Origin: Cystobacter fuscus
GTDB taxonomy: Bacteria; Myxococcota; Myxococcia; Myxococcales; Myxococcaceae
Direction of reading: 5' to 3'
Assembly (NCBI RefSeq): GCF_002305875.1
Contig: NZ_CP022098.1
Coordinates: 2,728,001 to 2,792,000, forward strand
DNA: 64,000 nt
Within the stretch, counting starts at the first letter, position 1, and the number at the start of each line of letters is the position of its first letter. Below the pieces are notes generated by a model. The model worked only from the letters and a program-made list of their open reading frames with translations, was not told the origin of the DNA and did not search any database. The position numbers and the translations under genes were made by a program. Shown here in pieces: positions 15,407 through 23,205 of the stretch.

Positions 15407-17371
15407 ATGCGGGCCATGAAATCGACGCTCGATGATGGACGTGCAGGCCGTCGTGTGGACACAGCCGCGGTGGCTCGCGGAGATCGTGATTCACTGCCTC
15501 CAAGGGGTGCGTGGCGGCGGCCCGGGCTGGGCAGCCTGACGCCACTGCTCCTGGCCGCCACGCTCCATTGTGGCGACGGGACGACGCCCTCCCAGAACAC
15601 GGGTGGGGATGACGGCCCGAGCGGAGGCAGCGGCGGCCCGGGCGTGTCGCCCGCCCTCGGTTCCGGCTCTGGGGGAGCGGGCCCTGGCCACGAATCGCCA
15701 GCGGTCGCGCCCCTCGCGCCGGAGTGTTCGCCCGGCACTTCCGGCAATCCCTTCGTGGGCGGCTGGTATGCCGATCCGGACATGAAGTTCTACAACGGCC
15801 GGTACTGGGTCTATCCGACGTACTCCGCTCCTTATAACGAGCAGACCTATCTGGATGCCTTTTCGTCCCCGGATCTCATCCACTGGACGAAGCACTCCAA
15901 GGTATTGGACAAGGTGAACGTGTCCTGGGCAACCCGGGCCATCTGGGCGCCGTCGCCCATCTTCCGCAACAACACCTACTATCTCTATTTCGGGGCCAAC
16001 GACATCCAGAACGACGGACAGCTGGGCGGGATCGGGGTCGCGAAGTCGAACAACCCCGCCGGGCCCTTCGTCGACGCGCTTGGCAAACCCTTGATCGGCA
16101 AGTTCGTCAATGGGGCGCAGCCGATCGATCAGAACATCTTCATCGACGACGACGGACAGGCGTATCTCTATTACGGCGGTTGGGGCCACTGCAACGTCGT
16201 CAAGGTCAACGCCGACATGATCAGCCTGGACAGCTCGTCCTTCAAGGAGATCACGCCGTCGGGCTACGTCGAGGGCGCGCTGATGTTCAAGCGCAACGGG
16301 AAGTATTACCTGATGTGGTCCGAGGGCGGGTGGACGGGGCCGGACTACCGCGTGTCGTATGCCATTGCCAACTCGCCGCTGGGGCCCTTCCCCAAGGTGG
16401 GGACGATCCTCAGCCAGAACGCGGCCATCGGCACCGGCTCGGGTCACAACACGGTGATCAACGTCCCTGGGACGGACGACTGGTACATCTTCTATCACCG
16501 CCATCCGCTCGGAGATACGGACGGGAATCACCGCGTGCTCGCCTATGAGCGCATGTATTTCAACAGCGACGGGACGATCAAGCCGGTGGAGATGAGCAGC
16601 CAGGACAACTTCTGCGATGGCGACTCGCTGGGCTGGAGCACCTACGGCGCGACATGGTCCGTGTCGAACGGCCGGTATGCCACCCCGCAGGTGCAGGATG
16701 CGAAGGCGTTGTTGAACACCAACTTCTCCGCGCTGTCCCATGAGGCCGACGTCACGCCGGGCGCCTCCGGGGACGCGGGGTTGATGTTCCGGGTGAGCAG
16801 CCCGGGCGCCGGGCTCGACGCCTACAAGGGGTACTACGCCGGCATCGCCGCGGGCTCCGACAGGGTGGTGCTGGGCAAGGCGAACGGAGGGACCTGGACC
16901 GAGCTCGCCAGCGCCGCCGCCGCGATCGATCCGAACGTCACCTATCACCTCGCGGTCGTGGCCAATGGAGACCGTCTCTCGGTCTATCTGAACCGTTCGG
17001 CGACACCCATCGTCACGGCCACCGATGCCACGTATGCCTCGGGCGCGCTTGGACTCCGGGCCCATGACAGCGCGGCCGCGTTCGACAACGTGAATGCCAC
17101 GAAGCCGCCCGGGGTCATCTTCTACGCGGATGGTGGGTACGGCGGTCTCGGGGTCTCGCTGGGCGCCGGGAGCTACACGTACACGCAGCTCATCGCGGCG
17201 GGTATCCCCAACGACTGGATGAGCTCGCTCCGAGTCCCCGCCGGCTGGACGGTGCAGATCTATGCGGACGACAACTTCACCGGGACGATGTGGCAGTTCA
17301 CGGCGGATACGTCGCTGATCCCGGCGGAAGCCAACGACAAGATGTCGTCGGTGAAGATCTTCGCGCCGTAG
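15407..17371 (+). CDS. Secreted GH43-family glycosidase with C-terminal beta/gamma-crystallin-like domain
   Basis: A 654-residue protein with a hydrophobic export segment (~43-55) and a Gly/Ser/Pro linker. The five-bladed GH43 core spans ~110-400. Catalytic residues fit the family: Asp123 (YADPDMKF, base), Asp241 (QPIDQNIF, pKa modulator) and Glu289 (YVEGALMF, acid). GH43 enzymes are arabinofuranosidases or xylosidases acting on hemicellulose. A ~180-residue beta-rich segment with concanavalin-like character follows (~405-565), then a ~85-residue domain (VIFYADGGYGG ... QIYADDNFTG) typical of Ca2+-binding beta/gamma-crystallin modules. The signal lacks a clean lipobox (ATLHC), so it may be freely secreted. 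An 11-bp stem hairpin ends the unit. Confidence 0.85.
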   Translation: MRAMKSTLDDGRAGRRVDTAAVARGDRDSLPPRGAWRRPGLGSLTPLLLAATLHCGDGTTPSQNTGGDDGPSGGSGGPGVSPALGSGSGGAGPGHESPAVAPLAPECSPGTSGNPFVGGWYADPDMKFYNGRYWVYPTYSAPYNEQTYLDAFSSPDLIHWTKHSKVLDKVNVSWATRAIWAPSPIFRNNTYYLYFGANDIQNDGQLGGIGVAKSNNPAGPFVDALGKPLIGKFVNGAQPIDQNIFIDDDGQAYLYYGGWGHCNVVKVNADMISLDSSSFKEITPSGYVEGALMFKRNGKYYLMWSEGGWTGPDYRVSYAIANSPLGPFPKVGTILSQNAAIGTGSGHNTVINVPGTDDWYIFYHRHPLGDTDGNHRVLAYERMYFNSDGTIKPVEMSSQDNFCDGDSLGWSTYGATWSVSNGRYATPQVQDAKALLNTNFSALSHEADVTPGASGDAGLMFRVSSPGAGLDAYKGYYAGIAAGSDRVVLGKANGGTWTELASAAAAIDPNVTYHLAVVANGDRLSVYLNRSATPIVTATDATYASGALGLRAHDSAAAFDNVNATKPPGVIFYADGGYGGLGVSLGAGSYTYTQLIAAGIPNDWMSSLRVPAGWTVQIYADDNFTGTMWQFTADTSLIPAEANDKMSSVKIFAP

Positions 17372-17390
17372 CGCTCGAGGAGGAGGGCTC

Positions 17391-17417
17391 CGGACGCGGG
17401 CCTGGAGCCCGCGTCCG
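17391..17417 (+). terminator. Strong hairpin after the GH43 gene
   Basis: CGGACGCGGGC (17391-17401) pairs perfectly with GCCCGCGTCCG (17407-17417) around a 5-base loop, 20 bp after the stop codon. There is no U-run, so it may act as a Rho-independent-like pause or a 3' stabiliser. Confidence 0.55.
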
Positions 17418-17486
17418 CCGAGAGCCGTCCAGAGGGGCCTCGCGGTGTTAGGGTCGCCCCGGTTTCAACCCCGTGAGGAGCGACAC

Positions 17487-17888
17487 ATGGAGCCTCAACC
17501 CCGAGTGGGTGTCGGTGCTTTCATCCAGGACCCGGACCATGGACTGCTGCTGGTGCGGCGTCGGCGCATGCCGGAGGCGGACCATTGGGGGCTGCCGGGC
17601 GGCAAGGTCGACTTCGGCGAGACGCTGCAAGCCGCGGTGGTCCGGGAGATCGCCGAGGAGCTGGGCGTGGAGATCGCCCTCGACGGGCTGCTCTGCCTCG
17701 TCGATCAGATCGACGTGGCGGCGGGCACCCATTGGGTGTCGCCGGTCTACCGGGCCCACATCGTCCGGGGCGAGCCGATCAACCGCGAACCCGCGGCCCT
17801 GGCCGGGGTGGGCTGGTTCGCGCTGGATGACCTGCCCGGGCCCCTGACCCTGTCGACCCGGACGGCGTTGGCGCGGAGGGGTGGATGA
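17487..17888 (+). CDS. NUDIX hydrolase
   Basis: A 133-residue protein with a perfect Nudix box, G-x5-E-x7-REI-x-EE-LG (GKVDFGETL ... REIAEELGV), which binds Mg2+ and cleaves nucleoside-diphosphate-linked substrates. The ADHWGLPGGK lead-in resembles the MutT/ADP-ribose pyrophosphatase-like group used for pool sanitising. The ATG at 17487 has GAGGAG 6 bp upstream; an earlier in-frame start would add residues that look untranslated. It is convergent with the patatin gene, only 3 bp from its stop. Substrate not determinable. Confidence 0.9.
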   Translation: MEPQPRVGVGAFIQDPDHGLLLVRRRRMPEADHWGLPGGKVDFGETLQAAVVREIAEELGVEIALDGLLCLVDQIDVAAGTHWVSPVYRAHIVRGEPINREPAALAGVGWFALDDLPGPLTLSTRTALARRGG

Positions 17889-17891
17889 CTT

Positions 17892-18812
17892 TTACACGGG
17901 TGTGGGCGGCACGGGGGGCGGCAGGTTCATCAGGCTCTGTCGTGCCATCTCCATTCGTGCGACCTCCTCGCCGTGGCGCATGCGAAGCCGGATGGTCACG
18001 GACGAGAAGTCGAGCATGTCCCCCAGCCGCTTGCTGGGTTGGATCACGGTGATGGGACAATAGCGGTAGGCGCTGCCGTCTGGCTTCTTCAGTTCCAGGC
18101 CCACCGCGCGGGCCTGCCGCACCAGGTTGTTGATGCGGACGAACTCATCGACGTCATTGCGAAGGATTTCACTGATGGTGATGTCGGTGAGGCTGCGCTT
18201 GGCCACGTCGATGATGCTGGCCGGGGAGGGCGCCTGCTCTGCCTTTCCCGAGCTACAGGCGATGACCACGATTTCCGTCGGGTTGAAGTCCAGTGCGTCG
18301 CCGAGTGGGGTGACGTTGCGCAGTCCTCCGTCCACGAACGCCTGGGGACCAATCGCTTCCCAGATGACGGGCATCGTCGAGCTGTGCCACACCGCGTCGA
18401 GGAAGTCGGGGCTCTCATGGCCGAGCAGCTCGTACTCGCCCGACACGAGCGAGACGCGGCCCACATGGGTGGGGACTCGGAAGGGCCGCCCCGCCGCGTG
18501 CTTCTGGATGAGCGCTCGCAGCGGCGAGTCATCGTAGAACCCGAGCTTGTGCTGGACGGCGAGCCGGAAGGCCAGGACGGGCCAGGAGAACTTCCGGTAG
18601 ATGTCCTCCTCCCGGATGTTCAGCCAGAGGTCCATCAACCGGGCGTATTCCTGCTGGGCGAGGAGCGTGGCGTTGAGGGCTCCGACGGACACTCCGATGA
18701 TGCGCTCCCAGCGGAAACCGAGCTCCTCGCGAAGGACGCGCTCGGCGCCGAGCTGGAATGCACCCTTGGCTCCTCCGCCGGACAGCACGAGCGTGGCAAC
18801 ACGTTCAGACAT
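17892..18812 (-). CDS. Patatin-like phospholipase
   Basis: A 306-residue cytoplasmic protein of the patatin family. All catalytic elements are present: the oxyanion hole GGGAKGAFQLG at residues 12-22, the nucleophile Ser42 in GVSVG, and Asp161 in the DGG motif. These form a Ser-Asp dyad that hydrolyses phospholipids or neutral lipids. No membrane segment is seen. The ATG at 18812 has GAGGGGG about 8 bp upstream; the frame is open much further 5' but without protein character. It lies 127 bp downstream of the sirtuin gene on the same strand and may be co-transcribed with it. Confidence 0.9.
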   Translation of the reverse strand: MSERVATLVLSGGGAKGAFQLGAERVLREELGFRWERIIGVSVGALNATLLAQQEYARLMDLWLNIREEDIYRKFSWPVLAFRLAVQHKLGFYDDSPLRALIQKHAAGRPFRVPTHVGRVSLVSGEYELLGHESPDFLDAVWHSSTMPVIWEAIGPQAFVDGGLRNVTPLGDALDFNPTEIVVIACSSGKAEQAPSPASIIDVAKRSLTDITISEILRNDVDEFVRINNLVRQARAVGLELKKPDGSAYRYCPITVIQPSKRLGDMLDFSSVTIRLRMRHGEEVARMEMARQSLMNLPPPVPPTPV

Positions 18813-18939
18813 GGCGACTGCCCCCCTCATCATGGACTCTGGATGAGGGGTGCATAACGGCATCTCCCGAGGCCCGGTATCACCCTGGTGCACGAGGATG
18901 GAGTCCGCGCCGGGACATCCTCCGCGGGCAGCCTGGCCG

Positions 18940-19842
18940 TCAGGCCGAAGGAAGATCATGCGTGGCCGCCTGATACCCCAGCAGCTCGAACGCCTGACTC
19001 GCCCCCATCGCCAGGGAGACGGCACGCTCGCCGAGTTCCTCGGGAAGCTCGGGGTCCGTGAGGTTGATGCGGATCAGCCGGGCATCGGGGTGGTGGTGGA
19101 CGAGGTGCTCCATCCTCCAGCGCACCACCGAGGGCGTGTTGAAGCCCGCCCCCACTTCGATGACGAGCAGCCGCCGCGCCGCGCCATCGCGCACCCATTG
19201 TCGGAAGCGCCGCGCCTGCTCGATGTAGGGCTCCTCCACGAAGGACGCGTCCAGTCGCACGTTCATGAAGACGTCCCCTCCACAGCGGGGGCAGCGCGGG
19301 ATCGCGTCCGGAGCGGTCACCTGCTGGGTCTCCGGATCCATCACCGCGAGGCATCGCTCGATGAAGGGCCGCGTGGGCCAGGTCTCGTGCGAGCAGGCCC
19401 TCCGGCACTGCATGCGTGCGTAGTCCCCTTGCGGCGTGAAGAGCCGAGCCTCGTCGAAGCCATTGCGAGGGAACAGCATGTCGACATTGGACGTGAGCAC
19501 GAACGTGTCCTTGTCCCTCACGAGCTGCCGGAGTGTCTGGTAGGCGGGGCGCTCGTCCTCTCCGAAGCGCACGTGCTTCACGTGCGTCGACCAGAAGCCC
19601 CAGTGTTGCGCGGGGGTGAGGCCCTCGTGACCAATGAACTGGTATTGGGCGCGAAAGCCCAGGCGCACGAAGGCGGGGAACAGCCGGGCGAACGTCGCCG
19701 TGTCTCCGTAGTCGATGCCCGCCGCGGCCGACATGCCCGCCCCCGCGCCGATGAGGACCCGCTCGCTCTCCTCGAGCCAGCGCCGCGCCAGCTCCACCGC
19801 TTTCTCGTGCCCCATGTTCCGTGTTCCTTCACGCGTGTTCAT
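18940..19842 (-). CDS. SirTM-type sirtuin (predicted protein ADP-ribosyltransferase)
   Basis: A 300-residue class-M sirtuin. The NAD motif GAGAGMSAAAGIDY starts at residue 32 and TSNVDMLF at 117 replaces the usual TQNIDGLH. The position of the catalytic histidine of deacetylases holds Gln138 (TPQGDY), as known for SirTMs. Zn-ribbon cysteines are Cys146, Cys150, Cys184 and Cys187. Known SirTMs ADP-ribosylate a lipoylated GcvH-like carrier and sit next to a macrodomain that removes the mark; the macrodomain gene is indeed immediately upstream, overlapping by 14 bp. The carrier (GcvH-L) and lipoate ligase of staphylococcal operons are absent here. The start at 19842 has GAGGGGAG upstream. Confidence 0.88.
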   Translation of the reverse strand: MNTREGTRNMGHEKAVELARRWLEESERVLIGAGAGMSAAAGIDYGDTATFARLFPAFVRLGFRAQYQFIGHEGLTPAQHWGFWSTHVKHVRFGEDERPAYQTLRQLVRDKDTFVLTSNVDMLFPRNGFDEARLFTPQGDYARMQCRRACSHETWPTRPFIERCLAVMDPETQQVTAPDAIPRCPRCGGDVFMNVRLDASFVEEPYIEQARRFRQWVRDGAARRLLVIEVGAGFNTPSVVRWRMEHLVHHHPDARLIRINLTDPELPEELGERAVSLAMGASQAFELLGYQAATHDLPSA

Positions 19843-20758
19843 CGAGGGCTCCCCTCTGGAGTGCCGCGGAATACGCCTCGCGGTCCTCGTCACCGAAGAC
19901 GTTGAACAGCACCAACTCGAGCGTGCCGGGGTGCTCGCGCAGCCACGCTCCCACCGTGCGCAGCGCCACCCGGGCGGCGGGCCCCTTGGGAAAGCCGAAG
20001 ACTCCCGTGGAGATGGCGCACAGCGCGATCGAGCGCACTCCCTGGAGCCGCGTGGCCACGTCCAGACAGGCGCGGTAGCAGGCGGCGAGTGCTTCCTCAT
20101 GCTCCGAGCGCAAGGCGCCGCGCACGATGGGGCCCACCGTGTGCAGCACGTAGCGGGCGGGCAGATTGTAGGCCCGGGTCGCCTTCGCGTGGCCCGTGGG
20201 CTCGGGCGTGCCCTGGGCTCTCATGATGCGGGCGCAGTCCTCGCGCAGCCTGGGGCCGGCCGCCGCGTGGATGGCGTTGTCGATGCACGCGTGGAAGGGA
20301 CGGAAGCACCCGAGCAACTGGGCATTCGCAGCGTTGACGATGGCATCCGCCGCGAGGGTGGTGATGTCCCCCTGCCACACGGCGCAGTGGGCGGCCGCCG
20401 TGCCCGGGACGTCGCCGAGACGGGGCAGGTGGATGGGGTCCACCTCGGGGCGCATCCGCCGCTCCGCCTGGAGGAGCCGGTCCAGGGCCAGGAGGAAGTC
20501 CTCCGGGAGTTGCTGGGGGCCGCGAACCGTGAGGAGCGCGCGCAGCCAGGCCCGCTCATTCGCCTCCAGCCGGGTGCTCGGGCCCGACTCCTCCCGCAGC
20601 GGTTGCTCGGTGCCGTCCGCCTGGAGGTGCTCGATCAGACGTCGTGGCAAGGCCGATCGTTCCTCTTCCGAGGCCGGGGCGGGGGGCGTGAACGGAGTGT
20701 CGAGGGAGACGAGCCCTCGATACGCGTCGAGGGCCAGCGCTGGAGCGGTCACGGTCAT
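19829..20758 (-). CDS. Zinc-type macrodomain protein (ADP-ribosyl hydrolase), partner of SirTM
   Basis: A 309-residue protein. The first ~115 residues are a helical extension typical of SirTM-linked macrodomains. The macrodomain proper starts at about 125, with the ADP-ribose-binding DAIVNAANAQLLG and ISTGVFGFPKG. Between them, GCFRPFHACIDNAIH keeps the Cys-x4-His-x-Cys zinc ligands (Cys151, His156, Cys158) that mark Zn-macrodomains, which cleave ADP-ribose from the SirTM-modified target. The ATG at 20758 is weakly preceded by GGGTG. Its 3' end overlaps the sirtuin gene, so the two proteins are translationally coupled: writer and eraser of the same modification. Confidence 0.9.
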   Translation of the reverse strand: MTVTAPALALDAYRGLVSLDTPFTPPAPASEEERSALPRRLIEHLQADGTEQPLREESGPSTRLEANERAWLRALLTVRGPQQLPEDFLLALDRLLQAERRMRPEVDPIHLPRLGDVPGTAAAHCAVWQGDITTLAADAIVNAANAQLLGCFRPFHACIDNAIHAAAGPRLREDCARIMRAQGTPEPTGHAKATRAYNLPARYVLHTVGPIVRGALRSEHEEALAACYRACLDVATRLQGVRSIALCAISTGVFGFPKGPAARVALRTVGAWLREHPGTLELVLFNVFGDEDREAYSAALQRGALDEHA

Positions 20759-20822
20759 CACCCAAATAAATGAAACAGAGGTAGTTACAAATCAGGGTAA
20801 AAAAAGAGGTCCGCGTCCCTCG

Positions 20823-21248
20823 CTAGCGGGCGAGCGCGTCTATCTCCTCGACGAGGTCCGCGACGGTCGTGCGCTCGAGATCCTTTTCCAGCGCGAGCTG
20901 CGCCTCCTCGAAGTGCCCGGCGAGCGCGGACTGGATGGTGCTCCCCACGGGACAGAGGGGATTGGGGGTGTTGCTGTGCAGCGGGAAGAGGGTGCCTCCC
21001 TCCACCGCGCGGTAGATGTCCCTCAGGGTGATTCCCCTGGGAGGCCGTGCGAGCTGCCAGCCACCCCCCACGCCCACCTGGGCGGTGACCAGCCTGGCGT
21101 CACGCAGGAGTGCCAGCAATCGCCGGATGACGACCGGGTTGGTGTTCACGCTTCCCGCGATGAACTCCGACGTCAGCTGCTCCCCCCTACCATGGGCGAG
21201 CAGGGTCAGGATGTGGATGGCGACGGTGAATCGGCTGCTGGTGTTCAT
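20823..21248 (-). CDS. Rrf2-family transcriptional regulator
   Basis: A 141-residue winged-helix protein of the Rrf2 family (SSRFTVAIHILTLLAHG, VVIRRLLALLRDARLV, VGVGGGWQLARP wing, ITLRDIYRAVEGG). IscR and NsrR hold an Fe-S cluster with three cysteines; this protein has a single Cys, in NPLCPVGSTI, so it is closer to cluster-free, thiol- or disulfide-sensing members such as YwnA/HypR. A palindrome lies just upstream of its start (21265-21277), fitting autoregulation. It points toward the macrodomain-sirtuin pair, whose first gene starts 65 bp downstream, so it probably controls that unit; a weak stem followed by seven T may attenuate read-through. Confidence 0.88.
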   Translation of the reverse strand: MNTSSRFTVAIHILTLLAHGRGEQLTSEFIAGSVNTNPVVIRRLLALLRDARLVTAQVGVGGGWQLARPPRGITLRDIYRAVEGGTLFPLHSNTPNPLCPVGSTIQSALAGHFEEAQLALEKDLERTTVADLVEEIDALAR

Positions 21249-21264
21249 CGCGGACTCGAACTGT

Positions 21265-21277
21265 AACCAATATGGTT
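21265..21277. promoter_or_regulatory. AACCA-N3-TGGTT palindrome at the Rrf2 promoter
   Basis: A perfect 5-bp inverted repeat with a 3-bp spacer, 17 bp upstream of the Rrf2 start codon, in the gap shared with the divergent lipoprotein gene. It is the natural candidate for the Rrf2 protein's own operator. Confidence 0.5.
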
Positions 21278-21369
21278 TCAGTTCACCGTCGTGTCAACAC
21301 GGAATGAACGGCCAGCGCGAGGGCGGTGGCTTCCGGTAGGGTGGGGGCCGCTCATCCGTCGAGGAGGTC

Positions 21370-22116
21370 GTGTTGAAGCGTGTGTTGCTGGTGGTGGTGC
21401 TGGGGCTGGTGGCGGGTGGAGGGTGCAAGAAGTCCTCGGTCCCCACCGCGCCCACGGACATGGTGCGCACCTCTCCGGACGGGATGCTCTCTCCGGGTGG
21501 ACGGGGCGTCGTGGACGGGGGCGAGGTGGAGGTGGCCGGTCTGATCAAGGCGATCCACGAGGACAGTGGACGCCTCGTGGTCACCTTCGCGTCGAACCAG
21601 CCCACCCGGTCCGTTCTCTGCCGGGTGGAGGCGGGGCAGGCGGCCGCCGCCGGGAATCTGGCCGCGGGGCAGCTCGTGGCCATGCACGGCCTCTCGCGGG
21701 GCCAGTCGGGCGGCAATCCCGTGCTCGAGCCGTGCCGGGTGGTCTGGGCCGGGCCTCCGCCCGGGACGAAGCCCGCGGACGGCCGGGACGTCTTGCGCGC
21801 GGCCCGCTCCCTGGAGATGTGCAGGGTACCCCTGCTCGTCGATGGCTTGCGACGTGGAGGCCGGAAGTTGCCGGATGGCAAGCCCATGACCGAAGCGGCT
21901 TTTCGCCAACAGGAGCCAGCCCGGGCCGAGCGGCTCGACGCCGCCGAGAAGAAGGCCCGCGCGGAGCTGGCTTCCGTGGGGCTGACCGCCCTGTCCTGCG
22001 ATCATCCGCTCCTGCACGTCCTCCAGCGGTGCGAGACGGCTTCCGGACCGGACACACCGGGCGTGGAGTGCGACTCCCCCTATGTGAAGGAAATCCTCGC
22101 CCTGCTGACTCGCTGA
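21370..22116 (+). CDS. Lipoprotein with a possible OB-fold domain
   Basis: A 248-residue predicted lipoprotein: MLKRVLLVVVLGLVAGGGC gives a positively charged, hydrophobic signal with the lipidated Cys at 19. Residues ~50-130 alternate beta strands (VEVAGLIKAIHED, GRLVVTFA, GQLVAMHGLS) in a way that resembles the small tRNA_anti-like OB folds found in other lipoproteins; this is a weak call. The rest is helical, ending with several Cys that may form disulfides. GAGGAGG at 21361-21367 lies just before the GTG at 21370 (a TTG at 21373 is spaced better). No specific function can be assigned. Confidence 0.7.
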   Translation: MLKRVLLVVVLGLVAGGGCKKSSVPTAPTDMVRTSPDGMLSPGGRGVVDGGEVEVAGLIKAIHEDSGRLVVTFASNQPTRSVLCRVEAGQAAAAGNLAAGQLVAMHGLSRGQSGGNPVLEPCRVVWAGPPPGTKPADGRDVLRAARSLEMCRVPLLVDGLRRGGRKLPDGKPMTEAAFRQQEPARAERLDAAEKKARAELASVGLTALSCDHPLLHVLQRCETASGPDTPGVECDSPYVKEILALLTR

Positions 22117-22127
22117 GGGGGATGGGC

Positions 22128-22235
22128 TCACGCTCCCTCGAAGTGGACCTGGGCCATGCCCATCACGTGCTCGATGGCCAGCAGGTGCCAGGCCACGTTC
22201 TGGATGATGCTCGCCGGACCCGATGACGCGGCGGG
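22128..22235 (-). pseudogene. Possible C-terminal remnant of an unidentified gene
   Basis: A 35-codon minus-strand frame closed by stops at both ends (TGA at 22128-22130 and 22236-22238) reads as a plausible helix ending (SIIQNVAWHLLAIEHVMGM). It has no start or ribosome site. It may be the tail of a lost gene between the lipoprotein and the SDR. Confidence 0.25.
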
Positions 22236-22314
22236 TCATTCGGGGACGCCTCCTTGCTGTTCCTCCTCGAGGGTAGGTAGCGTCCTGTCTTCCATTAAAC
22301 AAAAGGGGGCCAGG

Positions 22315-23133
22315 ATGAAGCTCGTATCGAGCAGTGCCATTGTGACAGGCGCGGGGCAGGGAATCGGGTTGGCGATCGCCGCGCATCTCATGCGGGACGG
22401 AGCCAATGTCCTCCTCTTCGGCCGTACCCGGGAGAAGGTGGAGGCCGCCGCCGAGGATCTCAACCGGGCGATGGCGGGACGTGCGCGGGCCGTGCCCTTC
22501 ACGGGAGACGTGGTCCGGGCCGCGGACGTGTCCCGGGCGATCGAGACCGCCACGCGGGAGTTCGGTCTGCCGGGCATCCTGGTGAACAACGCCGGGACGG
22601 GCGCCCTCTCTCCGATCATCGACATGCCGGAGGAGCAATTCGATCAGATCCTCGCCATCAACCTGAAGGGGCCCTTCCTCTTCACCAAGGCCCTGGGACG
22701 GGCGCTCGTGGACGCGAAGCAGCCCGGCTCCATCGTCAACATCTCGTCGCTGAACCAGACGGACGTGACGGATGGGCTCGCCCACTACTGCGCCTCCAAG
22801 GCGGGGCTCGCGAACTTCACGAAGGTCACGGCCTCGGAGCTGGGCCGCTACGGCATCCGCGCCAACATCGTCGCGCCGGGGCTCATCCGCACGCCCCTGT
22901 CCGAGGGGGCCGGTCTGCAGACGGAGGCCATGACCCGGGCGTTCCTCGAGCGGACGCCGCTCGGCAAGGCGGTCGGCGAGCCGGAGGACGTGGCCAAGGT
23001 GGTGTCGTTCCTGTGCAGTGATCTCGCGTCGTGGGTGACCGGTGAGACCATCGCCGTCGACGGGGGCAATCACATCCGTGGCGTCCACAGCTACCTGGAC
23101 ACGCTGGGCATCACCAGCTCCAAGGTGGGCTGA
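22315..23133 (+). CDS. Short-chain dehydrogenase/reductase (FabG-like)
   Basis: A 272-residue classical SDR. TGAGQGIG at residues ~11-18 binds NAD(P)(H); NNAG, the Ser in NISS and the YCASK pair complete the active site, and SDLASWVTGETIAVDGG is the usual FabG-type C-terminal motif. Substrate class (3-oxoacyl thioester, sugar or steroid alcohol) cannot be told. GGGGGCCAGG precedes the ATG at 22315; the frame is open 5' of it but without homology. It stands 72 bp before the outer-membrane barrel gene on the same strand. Confidence 0.9.
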   Translation: MKLVSSSAIVTGAGQGIGLAIAAHLMRDGANVLLFGRTREKVEAAAEDLNRAMAGRARAVPFTGDVVRAADVSRAIETATREFGLPGILVNNAGTGALSPIIDMPEEQFDQILAINLKGPFLFTKALGRALVDAKQPGSIVNISSLNQTDVTDGLAHYCASKAGLANFTKVTASELGRYGIRANIVAPGLIRTPLSEGAGLQTEAMTRAFLERTPLGKAVGEPEDVAKVVSFLCSDLASWVTGETIAVDGGNHIRGVHSYLDTLGITSSKVG

Positions 23134-23205
23134 GGCGCGCTCTTCCTTCCGCCCACCGGGCGGAGGGCGGAGTTCTTCGACACCTGGGCGGACCTGGAGT
23201 CTCGC

